Shown here: positions 1 through 11,700 of the stretch, piece after piece
Layout: each line of letters begins with the position of its first letter
Position numbering within the stretch: the stretch's first letter is position 1
Assembly (NCBI GenBank): GCA_046295175.1
Contig: JBKBNY010000003.1
Coordinates: 124,001 to 188,000, forward strand
Reading direction: 5' to 3'
Length of the DNA: 64,000 nucleotides
DNA from: JALOLV01 sp046295175
GTDB lineage: Bacteria > Bacteroidota > Bacteroidia > Cytophagales > Spirosomataceae
The notes under the pieces: model-generated
Databases searched by the model: none
What the model saw: only the letters and a program-made list of their open reading frames with translations
Told to the model about the DNA's origin: nothing
Program-made: the position numbers and the translations under genes

Positions 1-519
1 AATTTCACGAAAGAAGTTTGGCGTTGTGAAAACTATGATGAGAAGGACCTTTTAGAAGTTCAGCGTAATTTTTTTGATAAGATTTGGACAGAATTGAATT
101 TTGCTGAACACTCACAATTGAAACCAAAATTAGTTTTTCACTTTCTGAAAGATATACAAGAGTGTATGTTTTCTAAAATAGGGAGTTTTCAACTAATTGA
201 TGAAAAAGAATATGGCACAGAACTACAATTTTATGTACCTAAGAATGAAGAAGATAATAGTTTTGAAATACTTTTATCATTATCAAAACAACTTAATGAA
301 ATCAAAGAAAAGGTTGAGAAGATAAATAAGAGACGCCAGATTGATTTTCAATTTAAAAAAATGGCGAATCAAATTGTGAAAGTTCGATTAAAAAATGAGG
401 ACACAATGCCCGACTTAGGAAATCCAGAGCAATATTTGAATTTCTTGTTTAAGTTAAATTTAGCCTCATACTCCTCAGATAAGGGCGTTATAATAAAAGG
501 AGAAGACTGCATTATTTAA
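1..519 (+). CDS. cas3: Probable Cas3 helicase/nuclease, C-terminal end (partial)
   Basis: The reading frame is open from the first base of the window, so the gene starts upstream and only the last ~172 codons are present. The visible part begins with residues reading NFTKEVWRCENYDEKD and contains a charged, coiled-coil-like stretch (LNEIKEKVEKINKR). No catalytic motif lies in this piece. Identification rests mainly on position: it ends 8 bp before cas4 and is followed by cas1, cas2 and a 30-bp-repeat array, where type I-B loci normally carry cas3. In the family this protein unwinds and degrades DNA displaced by Cascade. The ORF could instead be the end of another I-B subunit. cas5, cas7 and cas8 would lie to the left, outside the window. 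Confidence 0.6.
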   Translation, partial: NFTKEVWRCENYDEKDLLEVQRNFFDKIWTELNFAEHSQLKPKLVFHFLKDIQECMFSKIGSFQLIDEKEYGTELQFYVPKNEEDNSFEILLSLSKQLNEIKEKVEKINKRRQIDFQFKKMANQIVKVRLKNEDTMPDLGNPEQYLNFLFKLNLASYSSDKGVIIKGEDCII

Positions 520-527
520 TATACCCC

Positions 528-1079
528 ATGACCATCAACGCCACGCTCATCAACTACTTGCACCTTTGTCATCGAAAACTTTGGCTACATGCCAATGTAA
601 TCAGGATGGAGCATACCTCTGATGTGGTTTCGGAAGGTAAATTGATAGGGGAAGAAAGCTACCCTCAGCGTGCTGATAAGAATCAGGAATTAGAGATTTC
701 TTATGATTTGTGGTTTCCATCATATAATACGATGGTTGGGTGTTCGGCAAAGATTGATTTTTTTGATACCAAATTGGGGGTTGTACATGAAACCAAGAAG
801 TCGGCTGCAAAAGAATTTGCCCATGAAGCACAAGTAAAGTTTTATTTGTATTTGCTTCGTAAGAACGAAATTGAGGCCAATTACGGAATCATCGAGTATC
901 CGAAGTTTAGGCATACCGAAAAGGTTGAACTACACGAAGATGAATACGCTACGGTAGAATCTTGGATTTGGAAAGCCTATCAGATTGCTACGCATGAGGA
1001 TTGTCCTGCTGCACTACCCAAAAGTAAATGTAAGAATTGCTCGTATTTTGAATTTTGTTGGAGTGGGGAGGAAGAATAA
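528..1079 (+). CDS. cas4: CRISPR-associated exonuclease Cas4
   Basis: Cas4 trims prespacers and helps fix spacer orientation through PAM recognition, working with Cas1-Cas2. At 183 aa the protein has the usual length. Four cysteines fit the iron-sulfur cluster: Cys14 (HLCHRKLW) and the C-terminal trio Cys168, Cys171 and Cys177 (KCKNCSYFEFC). The PD-(D/E)xK nuclease core is visible as Asp77 (AKIDFF) and Glu88-Thr-Lys90 (HETKK). The start ATG lies 8 bp after the upstream stop, so it is co-transcribed with the probable cas3. A ~200-bp noncoding stretch with a small CACTCA/TGAGTG hairpin separates it from cas1. Confidence 0.93.
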   Translation: MTINATLINYLHLCHRKLWLHANVIRMEHTSDVVSEGKLIGEESYPQRADKNQELEISYDLWFPSYNTMVGCSAKIDFFDTKLGVVHETKKSAAKEFAHEAQVKFYLYLLRKNEIEANYGIIEYPKFRHTEKVELHEDEYATVESWIWKAYQIATHEDCPAALPKSKCKNCSYFEFCWSGEEE

Positions 1080-1277
1080 TCTTGATTTTGTGTTTTTATG
1101 GATTTGGCCCAAGAGGTTTAAAGAATAAATACATGGAACACTCACACCCTCCAGACTGAGTGACTGTCGCCTCCTTCGGCTCCTTTATCCCTTACGCACA
1201 AGGGTTTTAGTTAGAAATAATCGGTCAATTTGTTAAGGGTTTAGAAATATAAGCCCCAATATTAAATATATTGTTTA

Positions 1278-2282
1278 ATGAAAAAAGCATATTATTTATT
1301 TAATCCTGGCCGATTGAGTCGCCAAGATAATACGTTGAAGTTTCAGCCTGTTGATGAAAACGGTGTGGAAGGTCAGTCGAGGTATATTCCTATCGAGACA
1401 GTTGATAATATTTATTGTTTTGGGAGTCTGGATGCTAATTCGGCGATGTATAATTTCTTAGGGAAGCATCAGGTAGCGGTTCATTTTTTTGATTATTATG
1501 AACATTATACAGGCTCGTTTATGCCAAAAGAATATTTGCTGGCGGGTAAAATGCAGGTCGAGCAAACAAAACATTATTTGTCGGATAAAAAACGATTGGC
1601 AATTGCTCAGAAGTTTGTCTTTGGTGGTGCTTATAATATGTTGAAAAACTTGCAGTATTATAATAAGCGTGAGAAGGATGTTTCGGTACAGATTGAGGCA
1701 ATAGATAAATATATTGTCGGGATTGGTGATACTACGAAGATTCCTGAATTGATGGGTTTGGAGGGAAACATACGGCAGACCTATTATGAGGCATTTGATG
1801 TGATTATCAATGATTTTGAGATGGGGAATCGAACCAAGCAGCCACCCAATAATGAGGTGAATGCACTGGTTTCGTTTGGAAATATGATGTGTTATACGGT
1901 TTGTTTGGACCAGATTTTTCATACGCAGTTGAATCCGACGATTGGGTTTTTACACGAACCGGGTTATCGGAGGTATTCGTTAGCACTTGATTTGGCAGAA
2001 GTTTTTAAACCGATACTGGTTGATAGAACGATTTTTACGGTCTTGAATAGAAAGCAGATTAAGTCGAGTGATTTCAGAAAAGAATTGAATAGATGTGTGA
2101 TAAAAGATTCGGCTCGAAAGCTATTTGCTCAAGCTTTTGATGAGAGGCTAAAAGAGACTTTTAAACACAGAAACCTTGGGAAGTCGGTGAGTTATAAGCA
2201 TCTTATAAAATTGGAGTGTTATAAACTGAGTAAACATTTACTGAATATTGAAGAATATAGACCGTTTAAAATGAATTGGTAG
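1278..2282 (+). CDS. cas1: CRISPR integrase Cas1 (type I-B)
   Basis: Cas1 is the metal-dependent integrase that inserts new spacers at the leader end of the array. The 334-aa protein shows the conserved C-terminal half, with Glu in MGLEGNIRQTYYEAFD, His in GFLHEPGYRRYSLALDL and the acidic LAEVFKP; these match the Glu-His-Glu active-site arrangement. The N-terminal beta-rich dimerisation part begins MKKAYYLFNPGRLSRQ, as in I-B Cas1 proteins. It is followed by cas2 34 bp downstream and preceded by cas4. Sequence is clearly different from the second Cas1 in this window (36,791), so the two adaptation modules have separate histories. Confidence 0.96.
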   Translation: MKKAYYLFNPGRLSRQDNTLKFQPVDENGVEGQSRYIPIETVDNIYCFGSLDANSAMYNFLGKHQVAVHFFDYYEHYTGSFMPKEYLLAGKMQVEQTKHYLSDKKRLAIAQKFVFGGAYNMLKNLQYYNKREKDVSVQIEAIDKYIVGIGDTTKIPELMGLEGNIRQTYYEAFDVIINDFEMGNRTKQPPNNEVNALVSFGNMMCYTVCLDQIFHTQLNPTIGFLHEPGYRRYSLALDLAEVFKPILVDRTIFTVLNRKQIKSSDFRKELNRCVIKDSARKLFAQAFDERLKETFKHRNLGKSVSYKHLIKLECYKLSKHLLNIEEYRPFKMNW

Positions 2283-2316
2283 TGCCAACATTTGTTTAAG
2301 TTAATTTTGAAGATTT

Positions 2317-2595
2317 ATGTACATAATTCTTGTTTATGACATTGCATCTATTGATGGTGGTGATAAAAGGTTAGGTAAAATGCTGAAACATTGCCGAAAG
2401 TATCTAAATTGGATACAGAATTCGGTTTTTGAGGGAGATATTACTGATGTTAAGCTCAAAGAGTTGCTAATGGGGGCGAAAAAGATTATGGACGAAGAGC
2501 ATGACAGTATCATTCTATTTAAGAGCCGTGATGCTAAGTGGCTCGATAAGCAGATAGTAGGCAAAGAGATGATGAATATTGATAATTTTTTGTAG
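2317..2595 (+). CDS. cas2: CRISPR-associated protein Cas2 (type I-B)
   Basis: Cas2 is the dimeric scaffold that joins two Cas1 dimers in the integration complex. The 92-aa protein has the ferredoxin-like start MYIILVYDIA with the conserved Asp after the first beta strand, and NWIQNSVFEGDIT, the usual 'VFEG' second strand. It is the last gene before the leader and array, so expression and integration site are linked. The ORF on the opposite strand over the same bases has no recognisable features. Confidence 0.95.
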   Translation: MYIILVYDIASIDGGDKRLGKMLKHCRKYLNWIQNSVFEGDITDVKLKELLMGAKKIMDEEHDSIILFKSRDAKWLDKQIVGKEMMNIDNFL

Positions 2596-2797
2596 CGATT
2601 GTTGTCGAGGTAATTAGAAAGTATTAATTTAGGCATTGCAAACAAGAGTATTCAACATATTTTTGATGTAACTACTTGATTATCAGTAGTTGTCGAAGTA
2701 AGGGGTTAAACCTTCGATTAGGATTCGACGATTTTTATTGAGTAAAAAATAGTAAAATGTGGCCTCAGAAGGCCTAAAAACGCCGTTATTGCAACGG
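2596..2797 (+). promoter_or_regulatory. Leader of CRISPR array 1
   Basis: About 200 bp of AT-rich noncoding DNA lies between cas2 and the first repeat. It contains overlapping inverted motifs (TCGAAG with CTTCGA, and GTCGAA with TTCGAC, around 2,695-2,730) and a GGCCT-caga-AGGCC hairpin at 2,761-2,774, shortly before the first repeat. Polarity is supported by the array: repeats are uniform on this side and mutated at the far end. The exact promoter was not located. Confidence 0.75.
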
Positions 2798-5700
2798 ATT
2801 TTAATCGTACCATTGAGGAATTGAAACAAACCGACACAACGACAGTACAAACTGTAAAGAAAGATTTTAATCGTACCATTGAGGAATTGAAACCAACACT
2901 AAGGGAGGGCAAAACAAACGTAACCGACAATTTTAATCGTACCATTGAGGAATTGAAACAAAAAACAACTAAAAAGGGGGTGAAAACTCACTCCCATTTT
3001 AATCGTACCATTGAGGAATTGAAACATTAAGCGATATTGAATTTATTGTTAATAGTGCCTATTTTAATCGTACCATTGAGGAATTGAAACCGTCTTTCAA
3101 ACGTAGTTGTACCCGTTGCGGTGGTTATTTTAATCGTACCATTGAGGAATTGAAACCCGAATCGGTTGCATAAGTCGAGAGCAAGTAACTCATTTTAATC
3201 GTACCATTGAGGAATTGAAACTTCCGATATGAGGCAACCCTTCGAGCAAATAGGCATCATTTTAATCGTACCATTGAGGAATTGAAACAATCTTTCATAG
3301 TAGCTGTAAAATGTTTTTTTTCTAAATTTTAATCGTACCATTGAGGAATTGAAACTCGTAGTTTTTCCGGCTCGCGTTGAGCCAGAATTCATTTTAATCG
3401 TACCATTGAGGAATTGAAACAGTTTAATTCTAACAATTACTTTTTGGGAGTACACAATTTTAATCGTACCATTGAGGAATTGAAACTGTGGTGCAAGTGT
3501 AATACTGAAAGTGGGTCTAAAAATTTTAATCGTACCATTGAGGAATTGAAACAGGCTTTTGAGGTTGAAATGCAAGCAGCTCTCGAAAAATTTTAATCGT
3601 ACCATTGAGGAATTGAAACTGCACGAGGTTGAGCAATTCCGTTATCGTCAGTAAAATTTTAATCGTACCATTGAGGAATTGAAACTTGTTTAAATCATTG
3701 ATGCCCCTAACTTCAAATTAGATTTTAATCGTACCATTGAGGAATTGAAACTGTACCCGTGACACCTCCGACTGTTCGCCTTAATTATTTTAATCGTACC
3801 ATTGAGGAATTGAAACAACATTTTCGCGACTAACATCTGCACGAATGGATTGTATTTTAATCGTACCATTGAGGAATTGAAACACTTCGATGCCTGTAAT
3901 GTTACCACCGCCGCCAATATTTTAATCGTACCATTGAGGAATTGAAACTCGCCGCCCGCTATCGTATAGTTTTGCACATTCATAATTTTAATCGTACCAT
4001 TGAGGAATTGAAACAGCCAAGCCAATGAACCAACAGCCGCATTTTGCGAAATTTTAATCGTACCATTGAGGAATTGAAACAGAAAAAGATAATTATCAAA
4101 TAGTAATGGTCTATTCATTTTAATCGTACCATTGAGGAATTGAAACTATCCAGTCTAATCCTAAAACCAACCCTTACAAATTATTTTAATCGTACCATTG
4201 AGGAATTGAAACAGCCGAACGCCAGTATAGCACATAAACATAAACGCTCATTTTAATCGTACCATTGAGGAATTGAAACAGTAATTAACTTTTGAGCCAC
4301 ATAAACCAAAACTCCATTTTAATCGTACCATTGAGGAATTGAAACTTGACCAACTGCCCGTTAGCGATTACGCTGGACGGGATTTTAATCGTACCATTGA
4401 GGAATTGAAACTCGACGAATGATATGAACTCTGGTGTGGCTGGTACTAATTTTAATCGTACCATTGAGGAATTGAAACCGTGCATTTGTTTACAAGCCAA
4501 AAAGCCTTGCACTATTTTAATCGTACCATTGAGGAATTGAAACAAAATGCCACTATGCCCCGCTTGCCAAAGGGCGGTATTTTAATCGTACCATTGAGGA
4601 ATTGAAACAATAATGTAAGTGACGCAATTTTAAAAGGCCAGCTTATTTTAATCGTACCATTGAGGAATTGAAACTTTTTCACGGATTTATATACTTTTTG
4701 GTAAAAACTTATTTTAATCGTACCATTGAGGAATTGAAACGGCTGTAATGGGTCGCCGATAATTAAATCGGTTAATTTTAATCGTACCATTGAGGAATTG
4801 AAACGCGAACAAAAGATAAATAAGCGGCTCAAAGAAGTAGCATTTTAATCGTACCATTGAGGAATTGAAACTTCACCCCCTGCGGTAGTTGAATGTTTCC
4901 CGTGCCATTTTAATCGTACCATTGAGGAATTGAAACACAACGAACTCATAAACCAACTAATCAAAATACTAATATTTTAATCGTACCATTGAGGAATTGA
5001 AACATCTTTCTTTTCAAACACAATCAATACTCTTCAAGATTTTAATCGTACCATTGAGGAATTGAAACCAAATAAAAGAACTTATCCAAAAAATCACAGA
5101 ATATATTTTAATCGTACCATTGAGGAATTGAAACATGGTACTTCGCTTCTTAATTCAAACGTGCCGGGTAATTTTAATCGTACCATTGAGGAATTGAAAC
5201 CGCAATATCGAGATTGATATAATCTTTTTCGGATATTTTAATCGTACCATTGAGGAATTGAAACTTTGCTCTCGGTGCGGTGCCGACCGACCCTGCTTAA
5301 TTTTAATCGTACCATTGAGGAATTGAAACGCCTACGGGTCATTAAAAGGTACGGGAGTATCTCAAAATTTTAATCGTACCATTGAGGAATTGAAACTTGA
5401 TTTTTGTAATTAGTCGTAAGTGACACTTATGATTTTAATCGTACCATTGAGGAATTGAAACTTTTCCTTTTGCATCTCTTGGTTGGTCAGTTTCGATAAT
5501 TTTAATCGTACCATTGAGGAATTGAAACCCAAAAAACTCTTGGAGCTGGCACCTGGTCTTTTTATTTTAATCGTACCATTGAGGAATTGAAACTCGTGGT
5601 ACTCAGCGTGGCTGCGGAGTTTAGACCAATTTTAATCGTACCATTGAGGAATTGAAACACGCAAATCAAACGTCGAATGAGACTGTAAATATGTATTTTA

Positions 5701-8700
5701 ATCGTACCATTGAGGAATTGAAACAGTGAAATTATTGAGTTAAGACAAGAGCGAAAAAGGATTTTAATCGTACCATTGAGGAATTGAAACATTGGTGGCT
5801 TGATATTTTCATAACTTACCCAATCGATTTTAATCGTACCATTGAGGAATTGAAACGCTTTTTGATAATCACGAAATTCAAGAGGAGATTTTATTTTAAT
5901 CGTACCATTGAGGAATTGAAACAGTATTATTTTGATGGCGTAGAATAAACTTCCAACCATTTTAATCGTACCATTGAGGAATTGAAACTAATTTAGCATT
6001 GCAACAGGTGCTTTTTTCATTTTCATTTTAATCGTACCATTGAGGAATTGAAACATTCCTTCGAGCCTTCACCATGCGTCAACAAACTATATTTTAATCG
6101 TACCATTGAGGAATTGAAACTATCTTTACAAATTTAAAAGTTAATCAATAAACTAATTTTAATCGTACCATTGAGGAATTGAAACATGATTTTGGGAAAG
6201 GGCTTCGGAAAAAAGCCATAATATTTTAATCGTACCATTGAGGAATTGAAACAATCAAAACCCCGTAATGTGTGATAAACGGCAAATCATTTTAATCGTA
6301 CCATTGAGGAATTGAAACCCGAGAAAGCCGAACCGTTCGAGATTACACCGTTTTTATTTTAATCGTACCATTGAGGAATTGAAACATTATCGAAGCGATG
6401 TTGGTGAGGGCAAAATACACTATTTTAATCGTACCATTGAGGAATTGAAACTAGATTATGAGCGTAAAATTCGGGAGTCTGTCGGGTATTTTAATCGTAC
6501 CATTGAGGAATTGAAACGTATTTTCAATTTTAGTATAACCCTGTGCTTCTAATATTTTAATCGTACCATTGAGGAATTGAAACTTTGCTAAAGATGGTGT
6601 ATTTGTTGATGCGTTCCAATTTTAATCGTACCATTGAGGAATTGAAACTCAATTGGGATGAGTACGTGGTAGATGGCGTTAAGAATTTTAATCGTACCAT
6701 TGAGGAATTGAAACTTTAAGGCTCGGCTTAGAACAAGGGCTGTCTGATTAAATTTTAATCGTACCATTGAGGAATTGAAACTATACAGCAACGATTGGCG
6801 GAATTCAAGGAAAATGGATTTTAATCGTACCATTGAGGAATTGAAACATCAGGACGGAAGTTGTCAGATTCTACCGTGAAATCGATTTTAATCGTACCAT
6901 TGAGGAATTGAAACAGATTTTAGTGTGGCTGGAAACCGAAGCGGACTTTCAGATTTTAATCGTACCATTGAGGAATTGAAACTCTAATCGAAGTGACAAG
7001 ATATTAATTACATCGCCATTTTAATCGTACCATTGAGGAATTGAAACTGATTCCGTTTGGGTCATAAATTCGGTCTTGTTGTATTTTAATCGTACCATTG
7101 AGGAATTGAAACATTTCAAGTTTGTATCATTGTCGAAAACGTCTTGGATTTTAATCGTACCATTGAGGAATTGAAACAAAACTTGAAATTGCCAACAACG
7201 GAGCAACATCAATTTTAATCGTACCATTGAGGAATTGAAACAGTGAGCGTGAAACCGCGATAAAACAATGATAGAGGATTTTAATCGTACCATTGAGGAA
7301 TTGAAACGTACGCAGTTTACTTGGCATACCATCATCATCAAATTTTAATCGTACCATTGAGGAATTGAAACCCGACAAATTCGTCGTTGACTGGCGAATT
7401 ACGAATAATTTTAATCGTACCATTGAGGAATTGAAACTGTAGTTAATAACTACCGAATGGATGCCGAATAACCATTTTAATCGTACCATTGAGGAATTGA
7501 AACAAACATCACTCGATTGTACGACATGACCGCTAACAATTTTAATCGTACCATTGAGGAATTGAAACAACCTTAAAGTATTACTTGAACGCTATAATTA
7601 TGTTATTTTAATCGTACCATTGAGGAATTGAAACTGGACTAAAAAAACAGCGTTATGGGGAGATTTTAAATTTTAATCGTACCATTGAGGAATTGAAACA
7701 AAACTACTACAACTAAAAACAAAAACTACTTAACAATTTTAATCGTACCATTGAGGAATTGAAACTCGGTTGGACATAAATGTTTATACTCAGGCTTAAA
7801 TATTTTAATCGTACCATTGAGGAATTGAAACCTTCAAAAAGTTGGCTGGCTTAGACTATGACACTACATTTTAATCGTACCATTGAGGAATTGAAACTTT
7901 ATGGTTGTGATTAATCTTAAATGAATCCTGAATTTTAATCGTACCATTGAGGAATTGAAACAAACTTGGTACTCCTGAATATGATTTGTTGATTCAAATT
8001 TTAATCGTACCATTGAGGAATTGAAACGAATGTCGCAAAATCGCTTTCGAGAATATCGCCATATTTTAATCGTACCATTGAGGAATTGAAACATGAACCA
8101 ATTGCTCTATCAACCTCACCAGCATCAAATTTTAATCGTACCATTGAGGAATTGAAACAGTGATTGGGACAGGCCATATCAAGAGCCCGATGAATTTTAA
8201 TCGTACCATTGAGGAATTGAAACAAAACCAAACTATTTCACTATGCAACGATTTACGAAATTTTAATCGTACCATTGAGGAATTGAAACACATAAATTCC
8301 AAATAACTTGATTCGTTGAGCCTAATTTTAATCGTACCATTGAGGAATTGAAACACGTAGGGGGTCAAAACCATATCAACCAAAACAAGCATTTTAATCG
8401 TACCATTGAGGAATTGAAACATTTTCCGACCGTGAAGGCTCTCACTACTCCCGTAATTTTAATCGTACCATTGAGGAATTGAAACCGGCGTAAGTCGTGG
8501 GCTTTTAAATTTATTGGGTATCATTTTAATCGTACCATTGAGGAATTGAAACTGAGTGAAATTGATGTAATAATACTTTGGGCTGCTTGATTTTAATCGT
8601 ACCATTGAGGAATTGAAACTTAAAAGTCTTAATAGACTTTTTTTGAAAGGATTCCGATTTTAATCGTACCATTGAGGAATTGAAACGCGAAACGAAAAGA

Positions 8701-11700
8701 TAATTCGACAAAGCCCGTAAAAATTTTAATCGTACCATTGAGGAATTGAAACTATTGGGATGGGTCAACGTGAATATTATACCCGTGATTTTAATCGTAC
8801 CATTGAGGAATTGAAACCTTGCAATTCAGGAGGCAAGCCCATACCTGCAATTAAATTTTAATCGTACCATTGAGGAATTGAAACGCCGTTTCTTTTTCAT
8901 CTTTGCCCGTTGTGCTATATTTTAATCGTACCATTGAGGAATTGAAACAAGCAGGTTCTTTCGGCAAAGGCATTTTTTTCAGCTTATTTTAATCGTACCA
9001 TCGAGGAATTGAAACTCTTGTAAATCTTTACACTGTTTTCGTGGATTGCTAAATTTTAATCGTACCATTGAGGAATTGAAACTCGAAATTCGCCTCAACT
9101 TCTTTGCCTCCGATGCTCTATTTTAATCGTACCATTGAGGAATTGAAACTGTTGTAATTTTTCGATACGTTGTAAATAAATTTCGATTTTAATCGTACCA
9201 TTGAGGAATTGAAACGATTGAATAGTTACGATAACAATAAAACTTCCTACATTTTAATCGTACCATTGAGGAATTGAAACACGGTTGTGCGTTGTTTGAG
9301 GAATGTGATGATGCGTATTTTAATCGTACCATTGAGGAATTGAAACAATGGAGGAAATTTAACTCCAATGAGAGACGAAGATATTTTAATCGTACCATTG
9401 AGGAATTGAAACAATACTTTACCATCGCTTTTTGCATGACTGTCAATTGATTTTAATCGTACCATTGAGGAATTGAAACTAGCTAAACTTACCCAACTTT
9501 ATGGCCCTAACTTTTATTTTAATCGTACCATTGAGGAATTGAAACTCTTGTAAATCTTCACGCTGTTGGCGTGGATTGCTAAATTTTAATCGTACCATTG
9601 AGGAATTGAAACTATCAAGGCAAAACGGTTGCCGACCGTATCAAATGGATTTTAATCGTACCATTGAGGAATTGAAACTTAGAGAAACGAGAGCGACCAC
9701 AAGTAGAACCAACGATTTTAATCGTACCATTGAGGAATTGAAACAGAAATTCGATTCAACATTCAACAATGATAGTGTTAATTTTAATCGTACCATTGAG
9801 GAATTGAAACATAGTTCAACCGCTACACGATATTATAGTACAAAACATTTTAATCGTACCATTGAGGAATTGAAACTTCTTTCGGCTTCGGATGCACTAA
9901 TCCAACCACCATTTTAATCGTACCATTGAGGAATTGAAACAAGCATGGTGGACTGGTTTTGAAAACTCACAGCCATTATTTTAATCGTACCATTGAGGAA
10001 TTGAAACAAATATGTTCGATGCACTTGTAAGCTATGCGTACAAATTTTAATCGTACCATTGAGGAATTGAAACATCACTTGGTTTTCGATACTCAATTTG
10101 CTTTTCCCATTTTAATCGTACCATTGAGGAATTGAAACTCAATTGACAAACCTCTGTGAGTATCTTGGTTGTCCATTTTAATCGTACCATTGAGGAATTG
10201 AAACTTAAGTAGCCGTGTAGCGGCAATAGATGCCCGCATAATTTTAATCGTACCATTGAGGAATTGAAACATACCCAAAAAAATAGGCTATTGTTGGGGA
10301 TTGCGGAATTTTAATCGTACCATTGAGGAATTGAAACCAGCCACAACCAAATACTAACACCACAAACCAAAAATTTTAATCGTACCATTGAGGAATTGAA
10401 ACAAAAGCTGCATGGAAATACATATTCGATTTGATGAATTTTAATCGTACCATTGAGGAATTGAAACATCGCATTGATGGGTAACATCGGAGTCGGAAAA
10501 TCATTTTAATCGTACCATTGAGGAATTGAAACAACGCATAGTATTCTTATAAAATGTCAGTTGGGGTAATTTTAATCGTACCATTGAGGAATTGAAACTA
10601 ATCGAGGAGGTCGAGCGAGCCAACCGCAAAGTACATTTTAATCGTACCATTGAGGAATTGAAACAGTGCATCTGAAATTCTCTTTAATGTTTTGGTAGTT
10701 AATTTTAATCGTACCATTGAGGAATTGAAACTTTGGTACTACAACTAACACCTCTTTTCAGTATAATTTTAATCGTACCATTGAGGAATTGAAACAAATC
10801 TGCAACTGTATGGGCAATCCAGTACCATTATTTTAATCGTACCATTGAGGAATTGAAACATTAATGTTTTCAATGATTTGATTGATGGTTTCAGCTCATT
10901 TTAATCGTACCATTGAGGAATTGAAACTTTTTGAGCAATTCGTTTATCCGAAACATCAAAGCAATTTTAATCGTACCATTGAGGAATTGAAACAAATCAG
11001 TATATGCCGAATGAAACCGAAATATTGATTATTTTAATCGTACCATTGAGGAATTGAAACCCTGATACATTAATGACATTAACAGCATTAGCGAAATTTT
11101 AATCGTACCATTGAGGAATTGAAACCGGGTCTGTATATCCAACTATTTTTTTATCGAGAATTTTAATCGTACCATTGAGGAATTGAAACTAAGTTGGTCG
11201 TCTGACAATGACAATAAGACCGTCATATTTTAATCGTACCATTGAGGAATTGAAACTTTACGGCCCGGGTCATGGCCTCTTCTTTGTTTGAGATTTTAAT
11301 CGTACCATTGAGGAATTGAAACTTCCATCCTATTTTGGGGAATTTCAATTCTGGCAACATTTTAATCGTACCATTGAGGAATTGAAACAATTACTATGAA
11401 GAGGGCGGTGGCGTTACTCCTATCATTTTAATCGTACCATTGAGGAATTGAAACCTACCCACTACAAAGTCTGACTCTTGGGCGAATTTTATTTTAATCG
11501 TACCATTGAGGAATTGAAACCGAAAGACGATGAGCAAGTGAAGGGCGGCAGACAATTTTAATCGTACCATTGAGGAATTGAAACTTGCTTGTAGCATCTC
11601 CATCGACCGAATATTCAGAATTTTAATCGTACCATTGAGGAATTGAAACCTTTTCATTATTAGCGACATCTATTCTGGCTATTTTATTTTAATCGTACCA

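Noticed and set aside
1080..1277. Gap between cas4 and cas1 as a small RNA or tracrRNA
   Set aside because: Only a weak hairpin is present and there is no match to the repeat; type I-B needs no tracrRNA.
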